Source of the DNA: JBOFWL01 sp051653605
Lineage (GTDB): Bacteria; Spirochaetota; Brevinematia; Brevinematales; Brevinemataceae
Length of the DNA stretch: 64,000 nucleotides
NCBI GenBank assembly: GCA_051653605.1
Contig: JBOFWL010000028.1
Span: 168,931 to 232,930 of the forward strand
Direction of reading: 5' to 3'
In this document: piece by piece, positions 17,677-25,688 of the stretch
Layout: each line of letters opens with the position of its first letter
Position numbering within the stretch: position 1 is the stretch's first letter
Notes under the pieces: generated by a model
Told to the model about the DNA's origin: nothing
The model's database searches: none
Seen by the model: the letters and a program-made list of their open reading frames with translations, nothing else
Position numbers and translations under genes: made by a program

Positions 17677-18670
17677 AGCCTTGTCGTCTAGGATTATTGT
17701 TTTTATTATAGCTGGGTTTATCCCCGTAGCTTCGGCGTTCTTGACGCTCGCCACCGTCTCGGTAGCTGGGTTTATCCCCATAGCTTCGGCGTTCTTGACG
17801 CTCGCCACCTTCTCGGTAGCTGGGTTTGTCCCCATAGCTTCGATGTTCTCGACGCTCGCCACCTTCTCGGTAGCTGGGTTTATCCCCATAGCTTCGATGT
17901 TCTCGACGCTCGCCACCGTCTCGGTAGCTGGGTTTATCCCCGTAGCTTCGATGTTCTCGATGCTCTCCGCCTTCTCGGTAGCTGGGTTTATCCCCGTAGC
18001 TTCGATGTTCTCGATGCTCGCCACCTTCTCGGTAGCTGGGTTTATCCCCGTAGCTTCGATGTTCTCGATGCTCTCCGCCTTCTCGGTAGCTGGGTTTATC
18101 CCCGTAGCTTCGATGTTCTCGATGCTCTCCGCCTTCACCTTTTAGAAAAACTCTAGCTGGCCGACGACCAGCAGTTCTTTCATGCAGTGGCTTACGAGCA
18201 GGAGTAAAGTTTGGGTTTTCGGCATAGGCAACTAACGTTTTGAGAATACCCGATAAGTAAGCGCCTGCTTTTTCATTGCTTAAGGTATCAGAACAAATAA
18301 GGATTTCTTTAACAATTATTTTAGGCTCGCTTTGATTATGCTCAAATTCGTAAGCACCAAGAAGAAGCAAAGCTTGATCTATAGGAAACATAGCACTAAA
18401 AGGACGATTATGAATTGCTTTACTCAAATGGGCGATTAATTTTTCTTTATCAGCGGTAATTACAGAAACAGTTTCAAGAACGTTTCGAATGATACGCCGC
18501 TGAACTTCTGGAGGTAAAGAGGGATAAATATCTTGCACATCGTATTTTACGATATCTGGAACTAGAAATTTTACATCTTCTTCACTAGTTGGTAGACGAT
18601 CCTGTTGTAGGCCTTGAACAATTAGTAATCGCTCGAGGCGTTTGGGATTAAGGGGATACGTTTTTATCAT
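17645..18670 (-). CDS. nusB: NusB-domain protein with a long repeat tail
   Basis: NusB binds boxA RNA with S10/NusE and supports rRNA antitermination. Residues 1-155 form the helical NusB fold (IDQALLLLGAYEFEHNQ, PKIIVKEILICSDTLSN, AYLSGILKTLV). Residues 160-178 are basic. Residues 179-322 are eight copies of an 18-aa unit, (E/D)GGE(H/R)(R/Q)E(H/R)RSYGDKPSYR, followed by KNNNPRRQGYGDDSGQKNY. The tail is hydrophilic and rich in Gly, Arg, Tyr and Ser, so it is probably disordered and RNA-binding by analogy with RGG-type tails (inference). Normal NusB is about 140 aa. It precedes mazG, which starts inside its last codons. Confidence 0.85.
   Translation of the reverse strand: MIKTYPLNPKRLERLLIVQGLQQDRLPTSEEDVKFLVPDIVKYDVQDIYPSLPPEVQRRIIRNVLETVSVITADKEKLIAHLSKAIHNRPFSAMFPIDQALLLLGAYEFEHNQSEPKIIVKEILICSDTLSNEKAGAYLSGILKTLVAYAENPNFTPARKPLHERTAGRRPARVFLKGEGGEHREHRSYGDKPSYREGGEHREHRSYGDKPSYREGGEHREHRSYGDKPSYREGGEHREHRSYGDKPSYRDGGERREHRSYGDKPSYREGGERREHRSYGDKPSYREGGERQERRSYGDKPSYRDGGERQERRSYGDKPSYNKNNNPRRQGYGDDSGQKNY
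17705..18136 (-). repeat. Eight 54-bp tandem repeats inside nusB
   Basis: Eight exact-length 54-bp units lie head to tail within the nusB frame. The four promoter-proximal units encode EHREHR, the next two ERREHR and the last two ERQERR, so variants are clustered as expected from unit duplication. The unit has no stop codon in several other frames, which creates long spurious open frames on both strands. Confidence 0.95.
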
Positions 18671-18675
18671 TATAC

Positions 18676-19764
18676 TTATTTTACCCTTGCAGCTGGAGAA
18701 GATTGATCTCCACTGGCAATAAATTTATCAATAACAGATTTATAAACTCCAGGTTCAGCTAGTGTAAGTGGGACTTGCCCCTCTTTCACTCGTCGAGCTA
18801 CAAGTTTACGGACAGCTTCTTCTCCTCTTTGGGTACGGAGAATTTCATCAATACGGGGGGCTGCTTCGTCGTAAGAAAGATTTCTAGGTTCGATAATATC
18901 CAACACTTTAAAAGAAAGATATATTGATCTCTTAGAGCTTTGAATAGGAATAGGAATAGGAATATAAATTCCTCTATTTTTAACAACAGAAATATTTGTT
19001 ACGCCCAAATTCAGCGTTTTCTGAAGAGCAATTCCCACAACTTCCTCGGGTAGCCCCTTTTGAAGCACAAGAATATCTGGGGTAAATAAGCCTGTTTCTC
19101 CAGAATATCGTGTAAATCGTATTTTATTAAATTGACGACGAAGCGCATTAAAATCGGAGGATGTATTAAGCGCTTGCCCCAATGATTTCATATCTTCTTC
19201 GATTTCGCTAAGTTGGCTAAGAGAAAGGCGATCTGAAATCTCTGTAGCAAAGAAAATTGCATTAACCTTTGGAAAAGGAGAATCTTTCATATCTTTTTTA
19301 TTTTTATTATAGAAATCTTGTTTTTCCTTTTCAGATGTGGGAACATTAACAACTTCTCTAATTGATGCCTCACCATACATTAAAGCCCGTTTTGTTTTAT
19401 CAGAACGCACCGCAAGCCGAAACATCTCTGGAAATTTCTCATAGATTTGGCGGCGTTGTTCCGCTCCTTCTTGAGCACTACTGTTAGTAATATAAGACAG
19501 TGTTCGGCGAAATTCGGTCTCTGTCATGTTGTAAGTTGGATTATCTAAACCAAGTACAACGAGGCTATTTTGATAGAGAAGCGCTTCTAATGCATCCGTA
19601 CTTGTAGGCTTTCGTCCTCCACCCGTTGCTTCAAGAAATTTTCTCATTTCCTCAACGTCAAAAGTAGTAATGGGAATGCTTCCCACGGTGAGAATCGTCT
19701 GAATTTGTCCGTAAGAAGTGTTTCCAGACAATAACAGTAAAAAAATTAATATAAGCTGGTACAT
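18676..19764 (-). CDS. SurA-like exported protein
   Basis: The 362-aa product has a signal peptide (MYQLILIFLLLLSGNTSYG) and a SurA/PpiC-like N-terminal helical domain opening ILTVGSIPITTFDVEEM, the usual start of periplasmic chaperone domains. A later segment (FPKVNAIFF...YSGETGLFTPDILVL) resembles a degenerate parvulin domain, and a C-terminal helix pair follows (YDEAAPRIDEILRTQRGEEAV). A role in outer-membrane protein folding is inferred. Parvulin catalytic residues are not evident. The start at 19764 has GGAGGTGGGT directly upstream. First gene of the run with nusB, mazG and recG. Confidence 0.7.
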   Translation of the reverse strand: MYQLILIFLLLLSGNTSYGQIQTILTVGSIPITTFDVEEMRKFLEATGGGRKPTSTDALEALLYQNSLVVLGLDNPTYNMTETEFRRTLSYITNSSAQEGAEQRRQIYEKFPEMFRLAVRSDKTKRALMYGEASIREVVNVPTSEKEKQDFYNKNKKDMKDSPFPKVNAIFFATEISDRLSLSQLSEIEEDMKSLGQALNTSSDFNALRRQFNKIRFTRYSGETGLFTPDILVLQKGLPEEVVGIALQKTLNLGVTNISVVKNRGIYIPIPIPIQSSKRSIYLSFKVLDIIEPRNLSYDEAAPRIDEILRTQRGEEAVRKLVARRVKEGQVPLTLAEPGVYKSVIDKFIASGDQSSPAARVK

Positions 19765-19833
19765 ACCCACCTCCATCTATTAGATGATGCTTATTATAAC
19801 ACATTTTTTTTCAAAAAAATAGCAAAAAACCAT

Positions 19834-20607
19834 TTATTTTACATCATTTGAGTTAATTGAAATCCACGGAACGCTATAGCCTAATACTTGCGCTGATTGC
19901 TGCTCCCATAACGGGGTTTTGCTGCTACAAAAGAATTTTTCTAAACCTTGACCCTCTTCATAAAGAGAGGCAAAATTACTGACAATAGATTCTGCAGGAG
20001 ATATAACAATTGTTTGAGGTAATAATTGCCTCACAATATCTTGAATAATGACATAATGTGTACATCCAAGAAGTAAAATATCTAATTTTTGAGGGAAATC
20101 GGAAAAATATTGAATTAATTCCTGCTTTAATGACTCATAATCGCCAGATTCTATTAAAGGAACAAGCTTCGGAGCCGCTTTTGGAAAGATTTTGCAGCTC
20201 GTACTATATTTTTTTATCTCTTTTTCGTATGTTCCTGCAGAAATACTTGCCTGAGTTGCTAAAATACCTATGGTTTTAGGAGAATATTGAGTAAATATCG
20301 TCTTAATAACAGGCTGGATTACATCAATTACGGGAATATCTGTTTCATTATAAATTGCTGGCAACGCATAAGAAGATGCCGTTCCACAAGCCACGATAAA
20401 AGCTCCACAACATCCATCTTGTTGAGTTAAAATTCGCACAGCACGCGCCAAAATATCGCAGATCTGCTGCTGCGATTTATCCCCCAATGGAATATGAACA
20501 TTATCTGCAAAAAAGATGAAATTTTGCTTAGGATAAGCTTTTCTTAAAGACCGGAAAACGGCTAAACCACCCAATCCTGAATCAAAAACCGCTACATACT
20601 GAACCAC
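19834..20607 (-). CDS. murI: Glutamate racemase
   Basis: MurI makes D-glutamate for peptidoglycan. The 257-aa cofactor-independent racemase has VFDSGLGGLAVF at the N-terminus with the catalytic-site Asp and Ser, the first catalytic Cys in IVACGTAS (Gly replaces the usual Asn of ACNTAS), and the second Cys in LLGCTHYV. GTG at 20607 is chosen as start because AAAGGA lies 6 nt upstream and the family's N-terminus follows at once. Upstream in-frame ATG codons would add an unusual 23-residue extension. Confidence 0.92.
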   Translation of the reverse strand: MVQYVAVFDSGLGGLAVFRSLRKAYPKQNFIFFADNVHIPLGDKSQQQICDILARAVRILTQQDGCCGAFIVACGTASSYALPAIYNETDIPVIDVIQPVIKTIFTQYSPKTIGILATQASISAGTYEKEIKKYSTSCKIFPKAAPKLVPLIESGDYESLKQELIQYFSDFPQKLDILLLGCTHYVIIQDIVRQLLPQTIVISPAESIVSNFASLYEEGQGLEKFFCSSKTPLWEQQSAQVLGYSVPWISINSNDVK

Positions 20608-20685
20608 AAAGAATCCTTTTGATGTTAAAAACACATTTAATATGATAAGTATATCAGAAATAAAAAAAATTCGCAAACCTTATAT

Positions 20686-20711
20686 TAAATCTTCTAAAAA
20701 AATACCGATAA
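20686..20711 (+). promoter_or_regulatory. FliA (sigma-28)-like promoter before the gene at 20753
   Basis: TAAA (20686-20689), 14 nt, ACCGATAA (20704-20711). The FliA consensus is TAAA-N15-GCCGATAA, so 7 of 8 bases of the -10 match and the spacer is one shorter. No TATAAT-type alternative is seen nearby. Confidence 0.5.
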
Positions 20712-20752
20712 CAACAAAACCGGCTGTATTTCAATAAAATTGAGGAGGAATT

Positions 20753-22225
20753 ATGGGGCTGTTTGATGATCTCCCAGGGAATTCTTTTTTAAAAAAACTT
20801 CTTACTGGTGAAGAACCCGACTTTGTTGAGAGATTTCTCACTGTAAAACAAAAGTTTGAGCGTGCAACAGACAAAGAAGATAAACGAACTTTTCGTGATC
20901 AGCTTACTGGGCTTTTCTGGGATCTATACCAGCGAGTAGGCTTGCAAATAGGCCCTCATATTGCCCCTGCTAAGAGGCTATTTCTTCGTTTTGGAATTAT
21001 CGATATGAGATATCTTTCACCTGAAGATCAACAGAGAATCCTCGCAGTTTCAACGCAAGCCCCCGATTATAACTCTGAAACAGTTTATTATGCAGATGAG
21101 TGGCTCCAAGGTGTTCGAGAAGGACGCATTAAGCCTTCATCTGGGGATGAAACCGAGAAAAAAGGGCCTGCCCCTGTCCAAAATATGGGGGGGATTAATC
21201 CTAAACGGGAGAAATTTTCTTCTCTAATTCAAGTAGAACGAGATCGATATCAACGCTTTGTCGATGAAAAAAACCATGAATTGCGTCGATTACATGAAAT
21301 CGTACAAAATCTTGAAATCGTTCATACAAATACAGAACTGGATATTTCTGGGCTTATTACCGCAGAACAAATGAAATTTTTAGACGAAATTAGTGATATT
21401 CAAAAAAGTATCCGCCGTATCCAAAAAGAAATGACGGCAACTATTCGTATCATCGAAAAAGCACATAACCAACTTCGAGAGTTGGATGCCAGTGAACAAG
21501 GCAATATGATGCCCGGTGGATATGGAGGATATGGAGGAAACGACGAACTTGTCCGCGATGAAATTAGCAGTATTCGGCAAATGCACAAGATGACTGTTGG
21601 TAGACAAGGGAATATGTTTCCTATTCTAAATTCATCGATTATCCCAAAAGAAGCGAAAAGCCCTCTTTATAAAGATTTCGTCAAAGAACGCCTCGAATAC
21701 TGGCTAGACCTCGACCCAGAAGCATTTAATCGCGTCTACCGTGGCGATACCATGTCTATCACTCCTTATATAGTGCTTGTGCCTGGATATGGCACCATCG
21801 GCATATGTTGGGAGCCCCTCGACAAGGATAACAAGCAATTTGGCCGTGGACGTTGTGCGTTGCCTATATTCAGTCGAAGCCCCGATGTCACACTTTTATC
21901 TTCGATAGGGGATCTTCGCTGGCAGAGTGCCAAAGAAATTGCTTCTTACTATTGGATGGAAGAAGGATTAACGGGACGCTATTACGAGTACTATTTATCC
22001 GCTAAATTAAAGGGCGATTTGCGTTTGCTTTTCATCACCGATTATCTTCTTTGGATGACAAAAGAAACTCAAGGCGTTCAAAAATTAGAAAAAGATGCTC
22101 GATACGTATTTTGGCGATTTGTTCCTCTTCCCGATGAGAAAAAAGTATGGTTATCACAAAAAGGATATTACTACGCTCAACTATGGCAAAACGAACAAAC
22201 TTGGCGGAAAGGTCAGGAAAAATAA
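20753..22225 (+). CDS. Conserved-type cytoplasmic protein with coiled coil, function unknown
   Basis: I do not recognise the family. The 490-aa protein has no signal peptide or membrane helix. Residues 1-125 are a compact helical part (TGLFWDLYQRVGLQIGPH) and residues 155-250 form a likely coiled coil (EKNHELRRLHEIVQNLEIV). A Gly/Tyr hinge GGYGGYGGNDE sits near residue 255. The C-terminal 200 aa are globular and rich in Trp, Tyr and Arg. AGGAGGAATT precedes the ATG. The FliA-like promoter suggests co-regulation with motility (inference). It converges on the EIIA gene with a 1-nt gap. Confidence 0.7.
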   Translation: MGLFDDLPGNSFLKKLLTGEEPDFVERFLTVKQKFERATDKEDKRTFRDQLTGLFWDLYQRVGLQIGPHIAPAKRLFLRFGIIDMRYLSPEDQQRILAVSTQAPDYNSETVYYADEWLQGVREGRIKPSSGDETEKKGPAPVQNMGGINPKREKFSSLIQVERDRYQRFVDEKNHELRRLHEIVQNLEIVHTNTELDISGLITAEQMKFLDEISDIQKSIRRIQKEMTATIRIIEKAHNQLRELDASEQGNMMPGGYGGYGGNDELVRDEISSIRQMHKMTVGRQGNMFPILNSSIIPKEAKSPLYKDFVKERLEYWLDLDPEAFNRVYRGDTMSITPYIVLVPGYGTIGICWEPLDKDNKQFGRGRCALPIFSRSPDVTLLSSIGDLRWQSAKEIASYYWMEEGLTGRYYEYYLSAKLKGDLRLLFITDYLLWMTKETQGVQKLEKDARYVFWRFVPLPDEKKVWLSQKGYYYAQLWQNEQTWRKGQEK

Positions 22226-22226
22226 T

Positions 22227-22706
22227 CTAGTAGTAAGTTAATCTAATGAGGGGTTCGCCTGCTGAAACAATACCACTATCTCTAAGAATAGTAACTTGGG
22301 CATTTTCGGGTTTCTCAACAATAACTAGAGGCGATATTAGTGTTTCTGCATGATTATTTAGAAATTCGAGATCTAATTCTATAAGAGGAGTGTTTTTTTC
22401 TACCTTGCCTTGCATTGGGGTTAACGCGTTGAAACCTTCACCCTTTAGTTCGACGGTGTTCATCCCAATATGAACCATTACCTCGATATCGTTAATAGTA
22501 CAGCCTACAGCATGCAAAGTATGAAAAATATCAACATTACACGAAAAAGGTGCAGAAATTATCTTTGACTGAGGAAGAATACAGACTCCCTCTCCCATCA
22601 TTCCTTTTGCAAATGCAATATCTGGTGTCTCACTCAAAGAAAAAACTTCTCCATCACAAGGAGCACAAATTTCTAACACTTTTTTTTTCTTAAAAAAACT
22701 AAGCAT
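22227..22706 (-). CDS. PTS EIIA component, glucose (Crr) type
   Basis: The 159-aa protein is an EIIA-Glc-like phosphocarrier: it accepts phosphate from HPr and passes it to an EIIB domain. The active site is present: FHTLHAVGCTINDIEVMVHIG holds the supporting His and the phosphorylated His, and MNTVELKGEGF follows as in the family. No EIIBC permease lies in this window. ATG at 22706 has GAGG 6 nt upstream. It is divergent from the nag/pts operon that encodes its phosphate donors EI and HPr. Confidence 0.9.
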   Translation of the reverse strand: MLSFFKKKKVLEICAPCDGEVFSLSETPDIAFAKGMMGEGVCILPQSKIISAPFSCNVDIFHTLHAVGCTINDIEVMVHIGMNTVELKGEGFNALTPMQGKVEKNTPLIELDLEFLNNHAETLISPLVIVEKPENAQVTILRDSGIVSAGEPLIRLTYY

Positions 22707-22749
22707 AAGTACCTCAATTGTATATTTTATCATTTTTAGGGAAGCATAC

Positions 22750-22777
22750 TTGCTTATTTTTTAAAATTTTGTATAAT
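22750..22777 (+). promoter_or_regulatory. Promoter of the nagB-like/nagBA/ptsI/ptsH operon
   Basis: TTGCTT (22750-22755), 16 nt, TATAAT (22772-22777), about 135 nt before the first ATG. The long AT-rich leader could hold an operator, but I see no clear palindrome. Confidence 0.55.
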
Positions 22778-22912
22778 AGGTAACGTAAATGTTTAGTTAT
22801 AAAATAAGCTTATAATAGATATCATAAATGATTTTTATGTATTGTCAAGTTTATCACCAACATCTTTTATTTTAAATAGCCTTAAATAGCCAACAAGCAG
22901 GAGAAAATATCC

Positions 22913-23680
22913 ATGGACGTGCATTTTTTTAAAAACCGTCAGGAAATTGTACATCAATGTTCGCGGTTTCTTGCCAATGAGATTTCCTCGGCAAAAACCT
23001 TTGTACTTGGATTAGGCACCGGTGCTACTGTTTTATCAGTATGCGAAGAACTTGCTTCTATTTGCCAAAAAGAAAATATCTCATTAAAGCACGTTGTTGT
23101 TTTTCATGCAGGAGAATATGTTGGAATATCTCACAAAGATCCATCATCCTACCGCAACCTCATAGAGCAACGTTTTTTTAGTAAAGTAGACATCATTAAA
23201 GAAAATATTCGCTACCTCAATGGTGAAAGCGTCGACTTATCTGCCGAATGCGAGGCCTACGAAGACGCCATCAAAGAACATGGAGGATTGGATCTTTTTT
23301 TTGGTTCTTTAGGAGAAAACGGAAATCTTGCCTTCAACGAGCCTGGCTCAGCATTGCATAGTCGTTCTCGTCTCAAAACCCTGAGTCAAGAAACAATCCA
23401 GGCGGATGCTCGATTCTTCGATAATAATCTAGCGCTTGTGCCAACACAAGTTCTAACTATTGGTTTACAAACTATTTATGAAGCAAAAAAAATCCTCATA
23501 GCAACCTATGGGATTAACAAAGCTTTTGCCGTGCAAGAATGTTTAGAACACCCCGTAAGTGCGTCTTCACCGGCATCGATACTGCAAGTTCACCCCGACG
23601 TTTCATTTTACGTTGACCCAATTGCAGGACGCTATTTAGACGGGATATGGCGTCTCCAACAACAAACAAATGGAGTATAA
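22913..23680 (+). CDS. NagB-like protein lacking deaminase catalytic residues
   Basis: The 255-aa protein is homologous along its whole length to glucosamine-6-phosphate deaminase NagB (FHAGEYVG, GENGNLAFNEPGS, RFFDNNLALVP). Compared with the E. coli enzyme, Asp72 is Gly67, Asp141 is Asn136 and His143 is Asn138; only Glu148 (Glu143) and sugar-phosphate contacts such as the SRSRLKTL segment and a Lys in GINKA remain. It is therefore unlikely to be an active deaminase and may act as a regulator, ligand sensor or partner of the fusion enzyme next door (inference). It ends 5 nt before that gene. Confidence 0.85.
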   Translation: MDVHFFKNRQEIVHQCSRFLANEISSAKTFVLGLGTGATVLSVCEELASICQKENISLKHVVVFHAGEYVGISHKDPSSYRNLIEQRFFSKVDIIKENIRYLNGESVDLSAECEAYEDAIKEHGGLDLFFGSLGENGNLAFNEPGSALHSRSRLKTLSQETIQADARFFDNNLALVPTQVLTIGLQTIYEAKKILIATYGINKAFAVQECLEHPVSASSPASILQVHPDVSFYVDPIAGRYLDGIWRLQQQTNGV

Positions 23681-23685
23681 ATGTT

Positions 23686-25653
23686 ATGAGATTAATTATC
23701 ACTCAAGAACAAGCCGGAGATTGGACTGCCTATTATATTGCAAAAACCATTTTAGAATCATCCCCTAGCAAGGAAAAACCCTTTACATTAGGTATTTCTG
23801 TTGGATTTTCAATGCTACCTATGTATAGACGCCTTATTCAATTCCATAAAGATGGAGTTCTTTCGTTTGAGAACGTTCATTTTTTCACGACAGGAGAATA
23901 TGTTGGGCTTCCCGATGGGCATCCTTCTCTTTGCAGAGAGTTTATTAGCGAACATTTTTTCAATCATATCGCTGTAGAAGAACAAAATATTCATTTTCTC
24001 AACGGACATGCTTCCGATCTTAAAAAAGAATCTGCTCAATATGAAGACCTCATCAAAGAAATGGGGGGAATTCGCCTCTGGATCGCAGGTTTAGGAGACG
24101 ATGGGCATCTTGGATTCAACGAACAAGGCTCTTCTCTTCAGAGTCGCACCCGAAATAAAACCTTATCGTTTAATACTCGCGTTGCTCTCTCTAAATTTTT
24201 CGACGGTGATATCAATCAAGTGCCTTTCCAAGGCTTAACCATTGGTATTGGCACGATTCTTGATGCCCACGAGATTATTTTATTAGCCGAAGGAAAACAA
24301 AAAGCTAAAGCACTTGCTCTAACTGTAGAAGGCGGAGTGTCTCACATGTATCCGGCATCGTCTTTGCAAATGCACCCACATTGTACGGTATGTGCCGATG
24401 AAGAAGCTGTTGGAAACCTTAGAGTACAAACCTACCGCTATCATAAAGAAGTAGAAAAACGATCTATTTCACCCCAAGTTCTCATTAAGGGATTGTATAA
24501 ATCATACTATGCTCTTACGGGAGCACGCGTTTTTGATGGGGAAAAATTCCTCGATAACGCTGTGGTTATTGTAGAAAACAATCGTATTCGCAGCGTCGAG
24601 CTAGACCTTCCTACCGATACTGTCATCACAAAAATAGATTGTTCAGGTCGTATTATCGCCCCTGGGTTTATTGATCTTCAAGTTAATGGCTGTGGTGGGG
24701 CTGATATCAATGTAGAAGTATCCATCGACACCCTTAAAACAATGCACCGTATGTGTTTACGTCATGGGGTTACCTCGTTTGCGCCAACGCTTATTACTTC
24801 AACCGACGAGCGTATGATGGAAGTCATCGACCTCTTCAATCACCTCGAACGCCCCGAACTTTTGGGAATTATTTGTCTCCACCTAGAAGGCCCCTACTTC
24901 TCGAAGCAGAAAAAGGGCATTCATGATGAAACCCTCATCCGTAAGCCCACGCAAGAAATGTTAGATCGTATCATCCACTGTAAGGCTCCCTCTAAAATTG
25001 TGACGCTTGCTCCCGAAGAAAACTCTGCTGCCGATATCGAAAAACTGGCTAAGAGTGGGGTTATTGTTTCGGCTGGGCATACAAATGGTACCTATACCGA
25101 AATTAATGAAAAAATTCCTGCTGGTATCACGATGGCAACACATCTTTATAACGCAATGCGTACTTTTGATAGCCGCGAGCCTGGAGCCGTAGGTGCCGTA
25201 CTTGATAGTAAAAATATCTATGCGGGTATTATCGCCGATGGTATTCACTGTAACTATGGGGCTATCGATATTGCTTATAAAACGATTGGCTCACATCTAT
25301 TTTTGGTTAGTGATGCGGTTTTCCCAGCGGGAACAACAATCGAAAAATTCATCTTTGCCGGCAAAGAGATTTTCCACAAAAATGGAAAATGTGTTGATAT
25401 CAACGGTACTCTTGGTGGAGCTGGAATGATGTTAGATGAATGCCTCCGCAATATCGTCGAGCACGTCAATATTCCTCTTGCTGAAGCACTCCGCATGGTT
25501 TCGACAGTGCCAGCTCACGCAATCCGCATGGATAAAGAATTTGGATATATTAAAGACGGATACATGGCTAACCTCACTATTCTCAACGAAAGCGACCTAT
25601 CCATCGCTGCTGTTGTTGAAAATGGGAACTATATAGACGTTTCAACCTTATAA
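23686..25653 (+). CDS. NagB-NagA fusion: GlcN-6-P deaminase-like plus GlcNAc-6-P deacetylase
   Basis: The 655-aa product joins two enzymes of amino-sugar breakdown. Residues 1-260 are NagB-like: LGDDGHLGFNEQGSS keeps Asp139, His141 and Glu146 (E. coli D141, H143, E148), but the position of the base Asp72 is Gly70 in TTGEYVG. Residues 275-655 are a complete NagA: PGFIDLQVNGCGG, Glu401 in HLEGP, His465 in SAGH, His486 in THLYNAM, His521 in DGIH and Asp543 in VSDA. NagA would deacetylate GlcNAc-6-P and the NagB part would convert GlcN-6-P to fructose-6-P if active. ATG 23686 is used because GGAG lies 10 nt upstream. Confidence 0.92.
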   Translation: MRLIITQEQAGDWTAYYIAKTILESSPSKEKPFTLGISVGFSMLPMYRRLIQFHKDGVLSFENVHFFTTGEYVGLPDGHPSLCREFISEHFFNHIAVEEQNIHFLNGHASDLKKESAQYEDLIKEMGGIRLWIAGLGDDGHLGFNEQGSSLQSRTRNKTLSFNTRVALSKFFDGDINQVPFQGLTIGIGTILDAHEIILLAEGKQKAKALALTVEGGVSHMYPASSLQMHPHCTVCADEEAVGNLRVQTYRYHKEVEKRSISPQVLIKGLYKSYYALTGARVFDGEKFLDNAVVIVENNRIRSVELDLPTDTVITKIDCSGRIIAPGFIDLQVNGCGGADINVEVSIDTLKTMHRMCLRHGVTSFAPTLITSTDERMMEVIDLFNHLERPELLGIICLHLEGPYFSKQKKGIHDETLIRKPTQEMLDRIIHCKAPSKIVTLAPEENSAADIEKLAKSGVIVSAGHTNGTYTEINEKIPAGITMATHLYNAMRTFDSREPGAVGAVLDSKNIYAGIIADGIHCNYGAIDIAYKTIGSHLFLVSDAVFPAGTTIEKFIFAGKEIFHKNGKCVDINGTLGGAGMMLDECLRNIVEHVNIPLAEALRMVSTVPAHAIRMDKEFGYIKDGYMANLTILNESDLSIAAVVENGNYIDVSTL

Positions 25654-25688
25654 AATTAATTTAAATAAAGTTTTCAGGAGCCCTTTTT

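Noticed and set aside
17705..18136. Tandem 54-bp repeats as a CRISPR array
   Set aside because: There are no spacers: units are contiguous and in the nusB frame.
17677..18138. Long N-terminal repeat extension of MazG
   Set aside because: The frame is open only because the nusB repeats lack stops; MazG homology starts after 17676 and no ribosome site precedes the far upstream ATG.
17609..18145. Plus-strand hydrophobic repeat protein opposite nusB
   Set aside because: It is the complement of the repeat in another frame; no promoter or ribosome site is seen.
23647..23685. Upstream ATG for the NagB-NagA fusion
   Set aside because: It lies inside the preceding gene, adds 13 residues absent from the family and has no ribosome site.
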